Source of the DNA: Hippophae tibetana
Taxonomy: Eukaryota; Streptophyta; Magnoliopsida; Rosales; Elaeagnaceae
DNA: 64,000 nt
Assembly (NCBI GenBank): GCA_037013495.1
Contig: CM072807.1
Location: 9,427,001 to 9,491,000 of the forward strand
Reading direction: 5' to 3'
The notes beneath the pieces are model-generated. The model did no database searches, was not told the DNA's origin, and saw only the letters and a program-made list of their open reading frames with translations. Every line of letters begins with the position of its first letter. Positions within the stretch are counted from its first letter, which is position 1. The position numbers and the translations under genes were made by a program. This document shows positions 36,483-48,710 of this stretch, piece after piece.

Positions 36483-39461
36483 TTATCCGATCCTTTCCTC
36501 GATAAGCAAATATTCAAGTTCTTCCCTTCTTCGCTCCAAATCCTGTCAATGTTAACAACGTCAAGTGAAGAATGAAGTAAATTTCGGACTCGAAATTCAT
36601 ATCTTCAAAGAAAACCAATGTGCCAAACTCAGGAGCAGCAAAAATCTATATTATTAGTGGTATAGTGAACCATAAGGGGAATCAAAATGCTAACAATGAC
36701 TTGGAAGTGTATAAAAACAAGCTCCAAAGGTGAAAACACGTAATGAAATTGCAACTTAAATCAAGGACAATAGATTACCTCTAGATCCTTTATTGCTTGC
36801 TCCCTTGAAGTTTCTTTCTGTTGGCGAGCTCGTTTGAGGAAGCCAATGCAAAGGATCCCCTTAAAGTTGATAAATAAAACAAGTTTCACAAGTATTAATT
36901 TTCAGCTAGAAAAACTCAAAATGGTAGGACCATAGATGAGATAAGCAGGGAAGAAAAGAAAGGAAGGTGATGACAGTTAGTCAGCTCAAAGTGCACAAAA
37001 CATTAAAATTTGAATGATAGAATAACAATACAGGAATGATATATTGATTTTATAAGTGTATGGTTCAATGAGTTTGATAAGAACAAACAAGGTAATAGAA
37101 AAAGGCAAGCCATGCACCTAAGACAAAATCATAAAAATGAAAATTATATAAAATAACACTCTTAAAACTTATTATAACAAAAATAGACCCTAATAGTATT
37201 GAATAGTACTCAATATTGACGCATCTAAATAATCGTAGTTCAACTTGAACAACATTCAATATAAAATAATGACTTTGATTTTTTTAATAGTAAAAATATA
37301 TGAGATAGACATCAAGGATGTTATTTTTGTGGTTACAAGTTTTAGGAGCATTACTTTTGTTGTTTTTCATAAGAAAACAAAAAACTCAAAATCATAGAAG
37401 TCTGTAGAAACACACAAAATGCGCGCACACATCTCTCCTTTAAGCAGAATATGATTTATGGGCTTACCATGATAAGGTAGACTGCACCACAAGCAAGTAG
37501 CATGTAACTTGCTATATTCTGAAGAAGAACAAGCTCCTTCTGCTCATTATAATCTGGGAAAGCTCTAGTCATCACAGCAACACTGGAGAATGATCATGAC
37601 TTCAGAAACTAAGAATTTGTTGGCCATTATTTTCACGTGTCATTTGTGCAACAGATACCAAACTTATCCCAGTGAAAACTACAATACCAATTACTTGCAA
37701 CCAATTTTTTAATTTACTTTAAGGAAGAATGACTTAATAAGTTATTATTGACTTGTTTTCGATCATACGAACATACCTATAATCAGTTGTGCGACTACAA
37801 AAATATGTTCATTTGATAATTTCAGGACTTACCACAAAATAACATATTTAATCCTGTATGGAACTTTATAAAGAAGATGCATCTTGTTAACTTGCACAGA
37901 ACATAATATATCAAGATTTTAAAACAAACAACTGACTCTTGAACTCAGAAGAAAATTTGTAGTTTAGTTGAGTTTGAACCATTTAACAAGTTGGATCTCA
38001 GCGCTTTGTCCAATATTTTAACAACCTAAAAGAGCTTGAAAATTATAAGGGACAAAAATATAAACTTTCTTCCTCAAGACATACAAGATCTGCAGCATAC
38101 CCCTTCCAGCCCAATACTCTAAGACCTGCAATATGTCAAAAGAAACTAAACTTAAAATGAAAGCAACTTCTTGATTTGATAATTGGGTGTCAGAAGTATT
38201 TAGTTGAGGTAATGACAAAAATACAACGAAGAGAAAGGAATATTAGCAGACTGATTAATATGAGATATATGAATTCTTCGTATTAAAAAAATTCAAAGAA
38301 TTAAATTTGAGTAAAAGGACTTATAGCTTTCACGGAAGTTGAAGGTCACAACACAAAGAAGCAGTGTAATAATTACTTGAAGTATTAATTTAACTCATTT
38401 TAAACATAATGTTATATCATTTTTTTTATTAATTTTTTTCATTATAAATAATTATGTTTCATTTAGGTTTATTTGAAACAAATAGAATATCCCAACTATT
38501 ATCATCCTATTACCATCACATCCTATCAAAAATTAAGCGGAAATAGATGTAATGATTTCTTAAAATTAATGAATTATACCATAAGTTAATGGAATACTTC
38601 ATCTCAATTTTCTCCTCTATGTGAAAATGGATTGGTTTTTTGAATCATTGCTAGCCATAAAGCAACTTCAAAATTCTCATATTTATACAACTACTTTAAT
38701 ACAATATTAGACATGACATTAGAAACAATATCCCTCAACCTCGTGTAAACAGACTCAAGATTCAAAGTTATCATGCATTCATGCGACCATCAAAAAACTC
38801 AATTATTTTTTGGTTGCTGCAACATAGAACTATTGAAACCTGCAACTAATTTGATTTTTCCTACGTAATAATTCTAAAGTTGGCAACAAAACAATTCCTC
38901 TAAATAAAATTTCAAAAAATCACTACCAGGTAGAAACTCAAACTGAAATTTGAATGCTGACTAGGAATTTGGTCATTTCTTAGGAATGAAATATCTTAAT
39001 TTCAAATAATAATACTCAAACTAAGATAGCAGCGAAACATAAATAACCTTCCAAAACTTGATAATGAAGCCCCATTCCGTCTCAGCCAGAACGACGAAAA
39101 ACGCAATTACGACTGCGTAACACCGGAATATTCCATTGAAAATCTACAATTCCCCTCAGACAGAAACAATCGAAAATATCAACCAAGAAGTTTACAACTC
39201 ATATAATATATACAAATAAAAATTATATATAATACATATACAAAGATATAGAGACAGAGAGAGCACATCGTATCCGTTCTTGAAGGATAGATAGGCAGAG
39301 AGAACATTAACAGCGAGACAGAGGATGGCGATGAGAGCAGTCAAAAATCTAAAGCATCTACAAACAACCAAGAAAGGATCAGGTCCAATTGATCTCAATC
39401 TGGTGCTCGAAGACACTGGAGTAGTATTACTCTGTTCTTCATCCACGTTGTTGCTCGGCAT
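36483..39461 (-). CDS. COPI-associated (TVP15-like) four-helix membrane protein
   Basis: Six exons on the minus strand join in phase to 195 residues: 39461-39267, 39143-39048, 38125-38085, 37582-37468, 36859-36779 and 36542-36483 (stop TAA). The introns have GT-AG ends. The protein opens with a short polar N-terminus (1-26), then 'RSIGPDPFLVVCRC', and has four hydrophobic segments at about residues 33-57, 66-87, 103-120 and 130-158. The conserved middle has 'AETEWGFIIKFWKVLEYW' (85-102) and 'GRGMLQIFVAVMTRAFPD' (104-121). The basic cytosolic tail ('KRARQQK', then 'DLERRREELEYL') is predicted to form a coiled coil. This is the plant form of the COPI-associated/TVP15 family of Golgi membrane proteins, whose exact role in plants is not known. 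Length is normal for the family. Nothing looks broken, so it should be a working gene. Confidence 0.88.
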
Positions 39462-40860
39462 TTTTCCCGCACTTTCTCGGAGTTCTCAGCTTCGAGAAAA
39501 ATCTTCTTTCACACCAAAGCTGTTCGATGAAAGTTCTCTGATATTTTCTCTCATGATTTGGCTTTTGTTAGTTAGTGTTATCTTCAGCTCCTTCGAGCGT
39601 TCTTACTCGAAAAAGCCGGATTCTTTCACCTGTTGTTCAAGGAGCTCGAGTTGCAACATGGAACTGACACGTGATATCTCCTCCTTAAGCGGGATTAAGG
39701 AGGAGCTATTATTGCTTAATTGCAAGTTAATTTTAATTTGTAAGAGTGGTGTTATTTTAATGTTTTTCTTCCTTATAAATTTGGGGTTCTTTAACTCTTT
39801 TTCTTTAAAAAATGTGTAATTTGATATTTTAATTATCAAAAAATTAAATTACTTTTAAAAAAATATTACTTTAATAAGATTATTTTAATATTTTTTACAT
39901 GTCAAAATTCACTTTATAAAATAATTTATGTCTATTTAAATACGATGGTCTCAATATTTCATTTATTTTCTTTCCTTTGAAGCTTAGGAAAAAAAGATAA
40001 ATTATATCTTATTTCTCTTATTTTGCCAGTGAAAATCAATAAATAATTTAAAATATTATAATTTGTTTTTCATAAATTAATCATATAAACTATTTAAACC
40101 TTTTATCTTAATTTTTATATAAAATACTTTTATTTAAAGAATTGAGCTTCTTTTTTTTCGTCCAGCTTAAAGACCATAATAAAGATTAATATGTAAATTA
40201 ATACTCAAACTTCATTAGAAAATCTATATACATAGCATTTATTACTAATAATCATTCTATCATTATTTTACACCTTTTTTTTATTTCATAAAATGAACTT
40301 TATTATTTTACGGTTCTTTTTATTTTATAAAATAAACTTTATTATTTTACACTTTTATTTTTATTTTTATTTTTATATAATGCAGAGTTAAGATAAATAT
40401 AATCTATATGTCAAATATAATCCTACCAATGTAGAAATTCTAATGCATAGAATTAGCTATAAGTGTCGTATTAATAGTATTATAAGAAACTAATTTTATT
40501 ATGATCACGTTATTACTGGACAACTCATATTTGTGTTTTTAGCAAGTTGTTACTGTCCAAAAGTAGGTGCGTGGCACAGTGAGGAAAATATATAAAAATC
40601 TTTAACCAAATGGCCAAATGGCTTCCGATTGACTGGTAGTTGGGATTGGACTATTAGTACCTATGCGAAGGAAAACCACGTATAGGAGTCTAAATATTAA
40701 AAATATTCTTAAATTTCGATATACCCTTAAAAATATTCTTAAATTTTAAAATATCTTAAATATAACATAATTTAAATTTAATGAAAATAAATAATAAATT
40801 TTCATAAATAAAAATAGAATAAATAATAGAGAACTAAAAAAAAATTTAAGAAATAGAAAT
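39462..40860. other. Upstream region of the COPI-associated gene and intergenic DNA
   Basis: 39462-39760 is GC-richer and probably holds the promoter and 5' UTR of the minus-strand gene. Beyond 39820 the DNA is AT-rich with no gene. A short GC-richer patch lies at 40555-40690. Confidence 0.4.
39668..39673. promoter_or_regulatory. G-box (CACGTG) upstream of the COPI-associated gene
   Basis: The palindrome CACGTG in 'ctgacacgtgatatc' lies about 207 bases upstream of the start codon. This is the core site for plant bZIP and bHLH factors. Whether it is used here is unknown. Confidence 0.4.
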
Positions 40861-40869
40861 GAAAAAAAT

Positions 40870-41720
40870 CTAAGTATATTTTTCATATGAAATGATAATA
40901 AATAAAAAGAAATTTGAAGAAATTAAATTTAAAAAAAATAATGGATTTAAAGACTCGTCATTTATATTTTTAAGAAAATTATTAAAAAAAATAAAAGAAG
41001 TAATAAATGAACAAACATTAATATTACATACAAAAAGTCAATTAATGGTATATTATATCCAAAATTTCTCAAAATTATAAGGAAAAAATTGGATACATTC
41101 ATTTAGGAGGAATTCAAATATGAATATAGGCTCATTTTAGAAAAATAATAGATACATCCATAAAAATAACATTATGAGATAATAAAATAAAAAATAGGAA
41201 AGATGTTATATTAAGAATGATCAATGATAATTTAGTATACTAAGAACTAAAATTTATAGTATATTCTAAGTTTACTATTAATATTCATGATAAAAACTTA
41301 AATAAAGTATTAAGTCTAGTTTATAAATTTGAAAGAGTAGATTTAATGAAAGAAATAAATCATCAATTTTAAATATATTACCTAGTATTTATTAACAAAT
41401 AATCATAATAATTCAATAAATGAGCAAAATAAATTTATAAAAATAGATAAAACCTTCTAAGAACTTGGACAAATAATAAAATCATAAATCCTAAAGGGCT
41501 TTGAAATATATACTAGAGGAATGATGTTTAGATATAAAAAAACCTCTCATACTAGAAAGAAAAAGTAATGTGATTAAAAACAATAATATATCAAAATTTA
41601 CTTATACATCACGAAGGAGAAACATCTAACCAAGAAAAAGTTAAAAAACTAAAAGATGAAGTTCAAGTAATGAAAATATCAGTATGACTAAAAATATTAA
41701 AATATAAATTTTTTAGTGAA
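40870..41720 (+). mobile_element. Endogenous pararetrovirus fossil, movement-protein region (Caulimoviridae-like)
   Basis: The plus strand keeps scattered but ordered matches to the 30K-type movement protein of plant pararetroviruses: 'YIHLGGIQI' near 41090-41120 is the conserved IHxGxxQI strand, followed by 'IDTSIKITL' and 'DVILRMINDNLVY' near 41150-41240, then 'IVYSKFTINIHDKNLNKVL' near 41250-41310, and a 'GFEIYTRGM' stretch near 41500-41525. Order and spacing fit the domain. The copy is heavily broken (many interruptions) and AT-decayed, implying great age. No coat protein, reverse transcriptase or other part is recognised next to it, so only a fragment has survived. The subgroup cannot be fixed; the pattern suggests a florendovirus- or petuvirus-like source. 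Confidence 0.55.
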
Positions 41721-44040
41721 AAGAAAGTAAATATAATTTTTGGGATTTTTTTGAATTTTTAACGCAAAGTCAATCATAAGCTACAACGTGACCTATCATG
41801 TAAAAAAAGAGCTAACTGGGCAAGCCATGTGGATGCCATATAGGCAAAGACAAAGAATTGTAGATCGTCATATGTGAGGAGGATGAACCGCATGCTACGT
41901 GTCGGTATGACGTTCAATTCGACTTTGGAGCGCGGTCAAACAACACTACCACATGATAATCTATTGATCTCATGAACCCAATTTTTCACCATGTGATAAT
42001 CTAATATTTTACCTCAATTATAATTATAATTTAATTATATTATTTAATCTGATTTTTATGATATTAATTGTTAGGCCAATAATTTATCTAAAAAGGCAAT
42101 TAAATAGATTTGAGAGAATTATTTAATTATTTGTCTTCATTAAATAACATGCATAGTTTCTAGGTAGAGATTTATAATTCTTATGTATGTGAATCATAAT
42201 TGATGAATTTAATTGGTATGAGAGTGTGATTAAAATAATTACTATATGGTGTGTAGTTTACTTGAAAGATAAATATATGCTATATTAGATTCAATTGATC
42301 ATGTAATTAATTGATATTTTCTTAATTATCAAATATGATTTAATTAATTATTGTTATTTACTTTTAATTATTTTATTTTTCTTTCTTAAAATATAAAAAC
42401 ACAAAAAATTAATTTGTATTTTTTTTAGTTTTAAAAATTAATTTTAATAAAATAATTTTCGTAGTAACAATCTTTTCTTATCATTATATTATTTATTGCG
42501 ATATGTATACTTACGTATTCATTACATACAAAAAAAACCAAAAAATAATTACAATATCAAATCAAGAGTAAGAACCTTTAAACATGTAATTAGTGAACCA
42601 AAGAAGACCAAAGACAATGAGAGGAAACCTTCAAGAGAATCAATAAAACGCGTTGTCACTCACAAACCCTAAAATGATTATTTATATCTAAATATGAAAA
42701 GACAAGAAGGCCCTTAAGGCTTAACTGGCTCAGTAAAGGAAATGGGCAAATATTTTAATCCAATTAACAACAATAAAGTCCAAGCTCTATAAGAAGTCCA
42801 AAACCCAAACAACATTAAAATATTAATAACAAATATAACAATGTATTATGCCTCATATATCATAGCTAAATTAAATAAGTAAATACATGTCATGCAATAT
42901 TAAAAGTCACCGTATTCTCATTGTGCTATACATAAATATGGTGTCAAAAGTTAACAAAAATCAAACTTATTGAAAATCTCCTATGTTGACTATTCTGAAT
43001 AGTCCAAACTATATACTGTTTTGTTATTCTGAAGTTGTCTTTCTTTCATTGGTTTTCAAACAAAACAATACTGAAAAAAGAATGATATAGTTTTACAAAC
43101 CTTATCTGAGTTATAGTTTTAATCTGAGTGAAGAAGTTCTCCTTAGGGACTTATGTAGGATTAAAAATAAAATGAAGAATCCACAAATATCTAAATTCTT
43201 TTAATGATTTCATTGCTAAGTTTAATTTTAAAATATTATTGTTTTATGACAAACTGGTAAGCGTTTAGGTCCTTTGAGAGGTAGGCATTGCTAGGTTAGC
43301 ACCACATATACTTGTTAAATCTTATCTGAGTTATAGTTTTAATCTGAGTGAAGAAGTTCACGTAGCCTTGTCTGAAGACATTATACAGGCTCTCTCAATT
43401 AGCAATTCAAATAATCAATCTGCCACAAAAAGCAAGACAACATACCAAAAATGACATTCTACATGGGAAAAAAAAATAATTTAATTTTTCTGAGTAAATA
43501 CAAAACGGGTTAAGATAAATTTTGATTTTTCTAAGTAAATACAAAATGAGTTATTGAAAATGGAGATTCCAAATAAGGTAAATTCAAGATTAATAATAAT
43601 AATAATGACAGACATTACAAAGGTGAATGAATAAAAGAATACATTTCATGTTAACTAATTAATACTAATTAATTGTATGGTCAAAAGAAAACAAAAAACA
43701 ATAAAATAAGAATGATAAATTATAAAATTAGAAAGATGCGTTAAAAGTAAAAATAGAAAGATAAACTAATAATAACAAAAGGATGATAATATCAAACCTC
43801 TAAATCTTCTCCCAGTGAAGGAGTTGTTTAATTAAGGTGAAAAAAAACTTAACCATCTCTTTTTTTCTCTTTTTAAAAAAATTTAACCGCTATTGTTTTA
43901 GTTTCTTACCAGATGGAGTGTTTTTCGTTATAAGAGCTATCTCTTTAATAAATACTTAGTTTTATTTAGTTTTTTTTAATAAACACATATTATTGAAAGC
44001 TTATAAAGTATAGACATAATTAACCTAGAAGGAGTGAATA
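41721..44040. other. Intergenic, with a GC-rich patch and a 39-bp exact direct repeat
   Basis: 41770-41965 is a GC-richer island of unknown origin, perhaps part of an old LTR. The rest is AT-rich. A direct repeat is listed separately. No gene is seen. Confidence 0.4.
43101..43359. repeat. Exact 39-bp direct repeat, 220 bp apart
   Basis: The block starting CTTATCTGAGTTATAG lies at 43101-43139 and again at 43321-43359 without a difference; the flanking bases differ. It could be a small duplication or the footprint of an inserted or excised element. Confidence 0.8.
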
Positions 44041-44049
44041 TATTATTTT

Positions 44050-45186
44050 TGATTTCTAGCAATTTATAACTTAATAACTTAAACAAAACGACCAGACATG
44101 TAATCGTGTGTAAAAATAAGTGCGAAAATAAAAGAATAACATACAATATTTTTAGGTAGAAACAACTTAGGTCATAACCATGACTTAAAATGAAAACCAC
44201 TGGTTCACCGGACCACCTAACTTTCCACTATAAAAATCAAATGTTCAAAGACAAACTCAGTTTTATGCTACCCTCACTAAGATACTGGCACAATGTACTT
44301 TACTTACGAATTTGTGCTCTGTTTTCATAGTTTCCAATATTAGCATGAGTAATTCTATACCAACGTTCCAATAAGCTTCCCGCCAATCAGATACGTTCTC
44401 GAATTAACTGCAAAATAGTTAGTACAAAAAACACAAGTGCTCGTGTGTGTTCTAGAACAGATTTAATAATGAATAATCCTAACTAGGTGATTCAAAACAT
44501 ATATCACTTAAATCAAATCAACTAGTAAATCCTATAGCAAAAAGATCAGGCACAAGTTTAATAAAAATAGCTTCTTTAAATATTAATAATAAAATCAAAT
44601 AATTATGATATGACAAAAATAATTATTTGATCTAACAATTTAAGAACAAAAATAAAAAAGTCATAAGAACATATTATCAAAATATCATAAAATAATTAGG
44701 CTTATTAATCAATCAAACATAACCATCAATATTTGATAGATTAACTAAATAAAGAAGTCTAATATTAGCATGAACAATTTCTATACCAACGTTCCAATAA
44801 GCTTCCCGCCAATCAGATACGTTCCCGAATTAACTGCAAAACAGTTAGCACAAAAAATACAAGTGCTCGTGTGTGTTCTAGAACAGATTTAATAATGAAT
44901 AATCCTAACTAGATGATTCAAAACATATATCACTTATATCAAATCAACTAGTAAATCCTATAGCAAAAAGATCAGGCACACGTTTAATAAAAACAGCTTC
45001 TTTAAATATTAATAATAAAATCAAATAATTATGATATGACAAAAATAATTATTTGATCTAACAATTTAAGAACAAAAATAAAAAAGTCATAAGAACATAT
45101 TATCAAAATATCATAAAATAATTAGGCTTATTAATCAATCAAACATAATCATCAATATTTGATAGATTAACTAAATAAAGAAGTCT
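44050..45186 (-). mobile_element. LTR-derived-looking repeat, copy B (inverted relative of 23.64-24.26 kb)
   Basis: Reverse-complementing this stretch gives the same order of blocks as about 23640-24255: 'taatgaataatcc', the 'gaacacac.....acttgtgtttttgtgctaa' block, 'ggaacgttggt', 'actgtgaaaacagag', 'gtggaaagttaggtg', 'ttgttt..acctaaaaatat' and 'gcacttatttttacacacgat'. The two copies differ moderately, so they were inserted separately or long ago. No coding sequence is seen; this is a fossil of the same family as copy A. Confidence 0.6.
44336..45186. repeat. Recent 425-bp tandem duplication
   Basis: Copy 1 is 44336-44760 and copy 2 is 44761-45186; both start AATATTAGCATGA and end AATAAAGAAGTCT. 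I count about a dozen differences in 425 bases (roughly 97 percent identity), far fewer than separate this family from copy A at 23.6-24.3 kb, so the tandem event is much younger than the element. Confidence 0.92.
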
Positions 45187-47640
45187 AAAGAATTATGATA
45201 TTATATTTGTAAAACAGGAGAAAAAATTAAGAAGATTAGAATAATACTCTTGTGTGGTTGATTGAAACAATGAGTAATAAGTTTTATTTATAAGAAAAAT
45301 TAAAACTCTTAATCTTATATAATTGATAAATATTTTTTCTATTACAAATAAGATTAGTTATACTCATTAATTAAGATAACTCCTATATAATTGATAAATA
45401 TATTTTCTATAGGATTAATAATACTCACTAATTAAGAAAACTTCTATTTAAAATAGATTTTATGCTATCTTTTATGCTAAAACTTTCCACTATAATTTAG
45501 AGTATATATTATATAATATCTTTTAGCATATCTTATTCCATGTTTTAGTACTAAAAATAATTTCAGATTTATAAACATGTATTATTAAATGCATAAATGT
45601 AATTCTATGTGTTGTAGTTATTAAAGATATATCTAAAGTATAATTATCTGGAACTCGATTATTTGTTTGAATTTTCTTGATAGATTTGATAACAAATCTA
45701 AAAACAAATTTATAGATAAATATTTTATCCACGAAAATAACTAACACTCGTAATTCTTACATATATTATACTTAAATTTTGGTATAATGTGATTCTTTCA
45801 CCTAGATTTCAATATAGTGGTATTTTAAGCATGTTTTGGTTTAGTTTGTTTCTAAATTTAAATCTAGATGTTTTTGTTTAGATATGTTTATAATCTTAAA
45901 CATGAATATCTTAAACATGAATATCTTAAAATATGAATAGTCAAGTTGAATTTAAAATTGTTATCTTATTGATGGAAATAGTTATAAGCGTTGGGAGAAT
46001 TTAAAGAACAAAAAAAAAACTAGAATCATGCTTGAGATGATTTTTATTTACTGTTATGATAATTCAATGTAATTTTATGTTATTAATTTAATTATTTTTA
46101 TAAAATATTAATATATTTAAAAAAACCTTCTCCCCGTAATAAAACGTAAGCAAACCAATCGAGCACATGGATAGCAAAATCTTTTTCTTTTATATTTAAA
46201 AGCTGCTGTATCCGTGAACATTAAATTTTGGTGGTTCATTTTGTACGCCAAAATTACATTTATATAATTTTTTTAAAGAAAAAGTTGAACGATAATAAAA
46301 GTTTATAATTAAGTAATCATCTTTTCTTTCTTTCTTTTTAAAAAGAATTATTTTTTTACAAATAGATATCAAGATATTTATACAATAAATTTTCTTATAT
46401 TAATTTATATTATTATTCTTGAATAAATATTTTAATTAAATTAATTTACGTTTAACTATTTAATAAATAAGTAGAGTATTATGAATTGATTTATAAATAA
46501 ATTATATTTGGATTGAATTAATCATTTTTATATCAAAATTATGTTATACTTAATATCAATTAAATAATAATCAATTAATTCACATCATTTTCAAGCCAAA
46601 AATGTTTATAAAAATTATTAAATTCAGGTAATGATTATCTTATTAATGTTTGATTAAATTGTCAACAAATATAAAAATATTATTTAAATAAATTTATTTG
46701 TATTATCTTATTATATTTAACTTATTTATTGAATGAAGTTATACAAATCTTGTCCATGTCGAACTAAAACACATATATTATATTGTATTTGAGTTTATTA
46801 CTCATGAAATATTTATTATTGTATAGTTATTTTTTATTAATGTAATAAATAAATTAATCATTTATTTTAAAAGCATTATAAAACAACTAAAAAATTAAGC
46901 TTAAAAACTATACAAGGTGATTCTTTAGCACAATCATCTTGATCTTGTCCGTACATCTTTGTATAATTTTTTGTATTTATACCTATTGATTTTGATTTCA
47001 AATATAATATAATATTTTGATTTTAATTTCAAGTATAATATAATATTTTGATTTTGATTTTAAATAAAATATACTCGAATTTCGTTTTGTTAACGTTCTT
47101 AGACAAAGAAAAATATAAAACAAATAAGGCAGGATCAATAATATATTTGGGTAGATTCTTTAGCATAATCACTAAACTATTTTGATTTGTCTTTCGAAAT
47201 TTTGACATATTTAAAAAAATCCTTGTTAATTTTTTCTATATTCTTATTTTATATTTTTTAAGACGGGATGATAATAGAGAGATTCGTTAGCTTTTTAAAA
47301 AGGAACACTTAGTTCAATAATATTTTTATCCGTTTAGTCTATTAATTTAAAAAAAACGATATCACATCCAAATTTTCATTTTTTTTATATATTTTTAAAT
47401 TTTTAAAAATTGGTAATTATTCGTGCTAAAAATTTACTTTTTAAATGTAGTTGAAAACTATTAAAAAAATAAAAATTAACTATTTAAATATATGGTATCA
47501 TATTTTTAAAATTGATGCAATTATTGAAGAATATCCGAAAATTTTGTATCATTTAAAAACTTACATACTTTTTTTAAATTAAAAAGATAACGTACTTAAA
47601 ATTAACATCGTTTCTAAAGGAAAAAATCGTTTAAAAAAAA
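45187..47640. other. AT-rich intergenic DNA with two minisatellites
   Basis: No gene is seen. A 15-bp unit (cttaaacatgaatat) is repeated about three times at 45895-45938. A 31-bp unit starting gattttgatttc is repeated about three times at 46988-47075. Confidence 0.55.
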
Positions 47641-47699
47641 ATCAAAATCAAAATCAATCACGTTCCCACACCATCCCTAATAATCTAATATACCTAATT

Positions 47700-48710
47700 T
47701 TCACTCCCGTTTCCAAATCGACGCCGCTCGTTCAGTACACTCAAGTTCCATTGCCGCCGGCCATTCAATTAAGTCCATAGTCTCCACAGTTCACACTCTC
47801 TTGTCGTTCTCCATTATCCATCAGTCCATTTGATTCTTCTATTATATGTAAGCCACTTAGTTTGTAATTCTCATTTATATTTTATTGATTGATATTTGAA
47901 TTATTTCTTGTTTGTTGTTAGGTTTGATGATTTTGCAAATCAAAGAAAACTTCTCTAAAATGGGTTTATTCAATCTACATTTTTTATGTGTTTTAAAAAG
48001 CTTACAAAAATTGAGCTTTAAAGATTCTACAAAAATTCAAGGATATTTAATTGAAACTTTTTAAATTTTTTAAAAAATCTGCAAAAATTAAGGTATATAC
48101 AATTAATAACTTTTATATGTTTATAAAACTTTACTTGTATCTAAAAAGTTAATAACTTTTAAAGAATTCAATATCTTAATAATAATTTTTGTAGAATTTA
48201 TGACTCTATTATGTAACATTCTATAAGAATTCTTGCTATAATATTCATTGATTTTTGAAAGGTGTTTTTTTCTTGGAATATAGAGTTAAATGTGAGAATC
48301 TTTTAAATATTACTTACTAATATTAACAAATTATGAGAGATAGAGATGTGAATATTTTTAAAAAGTAAAAAAGAGATTAAAAGGAAAGAAAGAAATCGAA
48401 GGAAGTAAAAAAAAAATTTAATAATAAAAATATATCAAATTATGTAAATTTACTATATAAAAATTTAAAAATTAAATATTTATAAAAATCTCTTAAAATA
48501 TTGAAAAAATCTATAAAATCTTAAAAAAATTCTATAAACCTACACAATTTTTTTGGATTATAGAATCCATAAAATTCTATAAAAAATTGGATTAATGAAG
48601 TCTTGTATATTCTGTTTGGTTAGTTGGCTTTTAGTAATAAGTCTTGGATTTCAAGGGCTGTCTAGGGCCTCACAAACTCTTGAGCCGCTCCTGCACTGAG
48701 TTCATTTACC
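47700..48710 (+). promoter_or_regulatory. Likely 5' UTR exon and leader intron of the dynamin gene
   Basis: A C/T-rich, GC-richer block (47645-47847) looks like transcription start region and untranslated exon. It ends at TATAT|GTAAGC (intron start 47848). About 815 bases of T-rich intron-like DNA follow. An acceptor-like CTGTCTAG ends at 48665, and 45 bases of leader lead to the start codon context TACCATGGCGG. The exact transcription start and acceptor are inferred. Confidence 0.5.

Noticed and set aside
39325-39819. 164-codon open frame on the plus strand
   Set aside because: It runs antisense through exon 1 and the promoter of the COPI-associated gene, has no recognisable domain and no splice or start context of its own.
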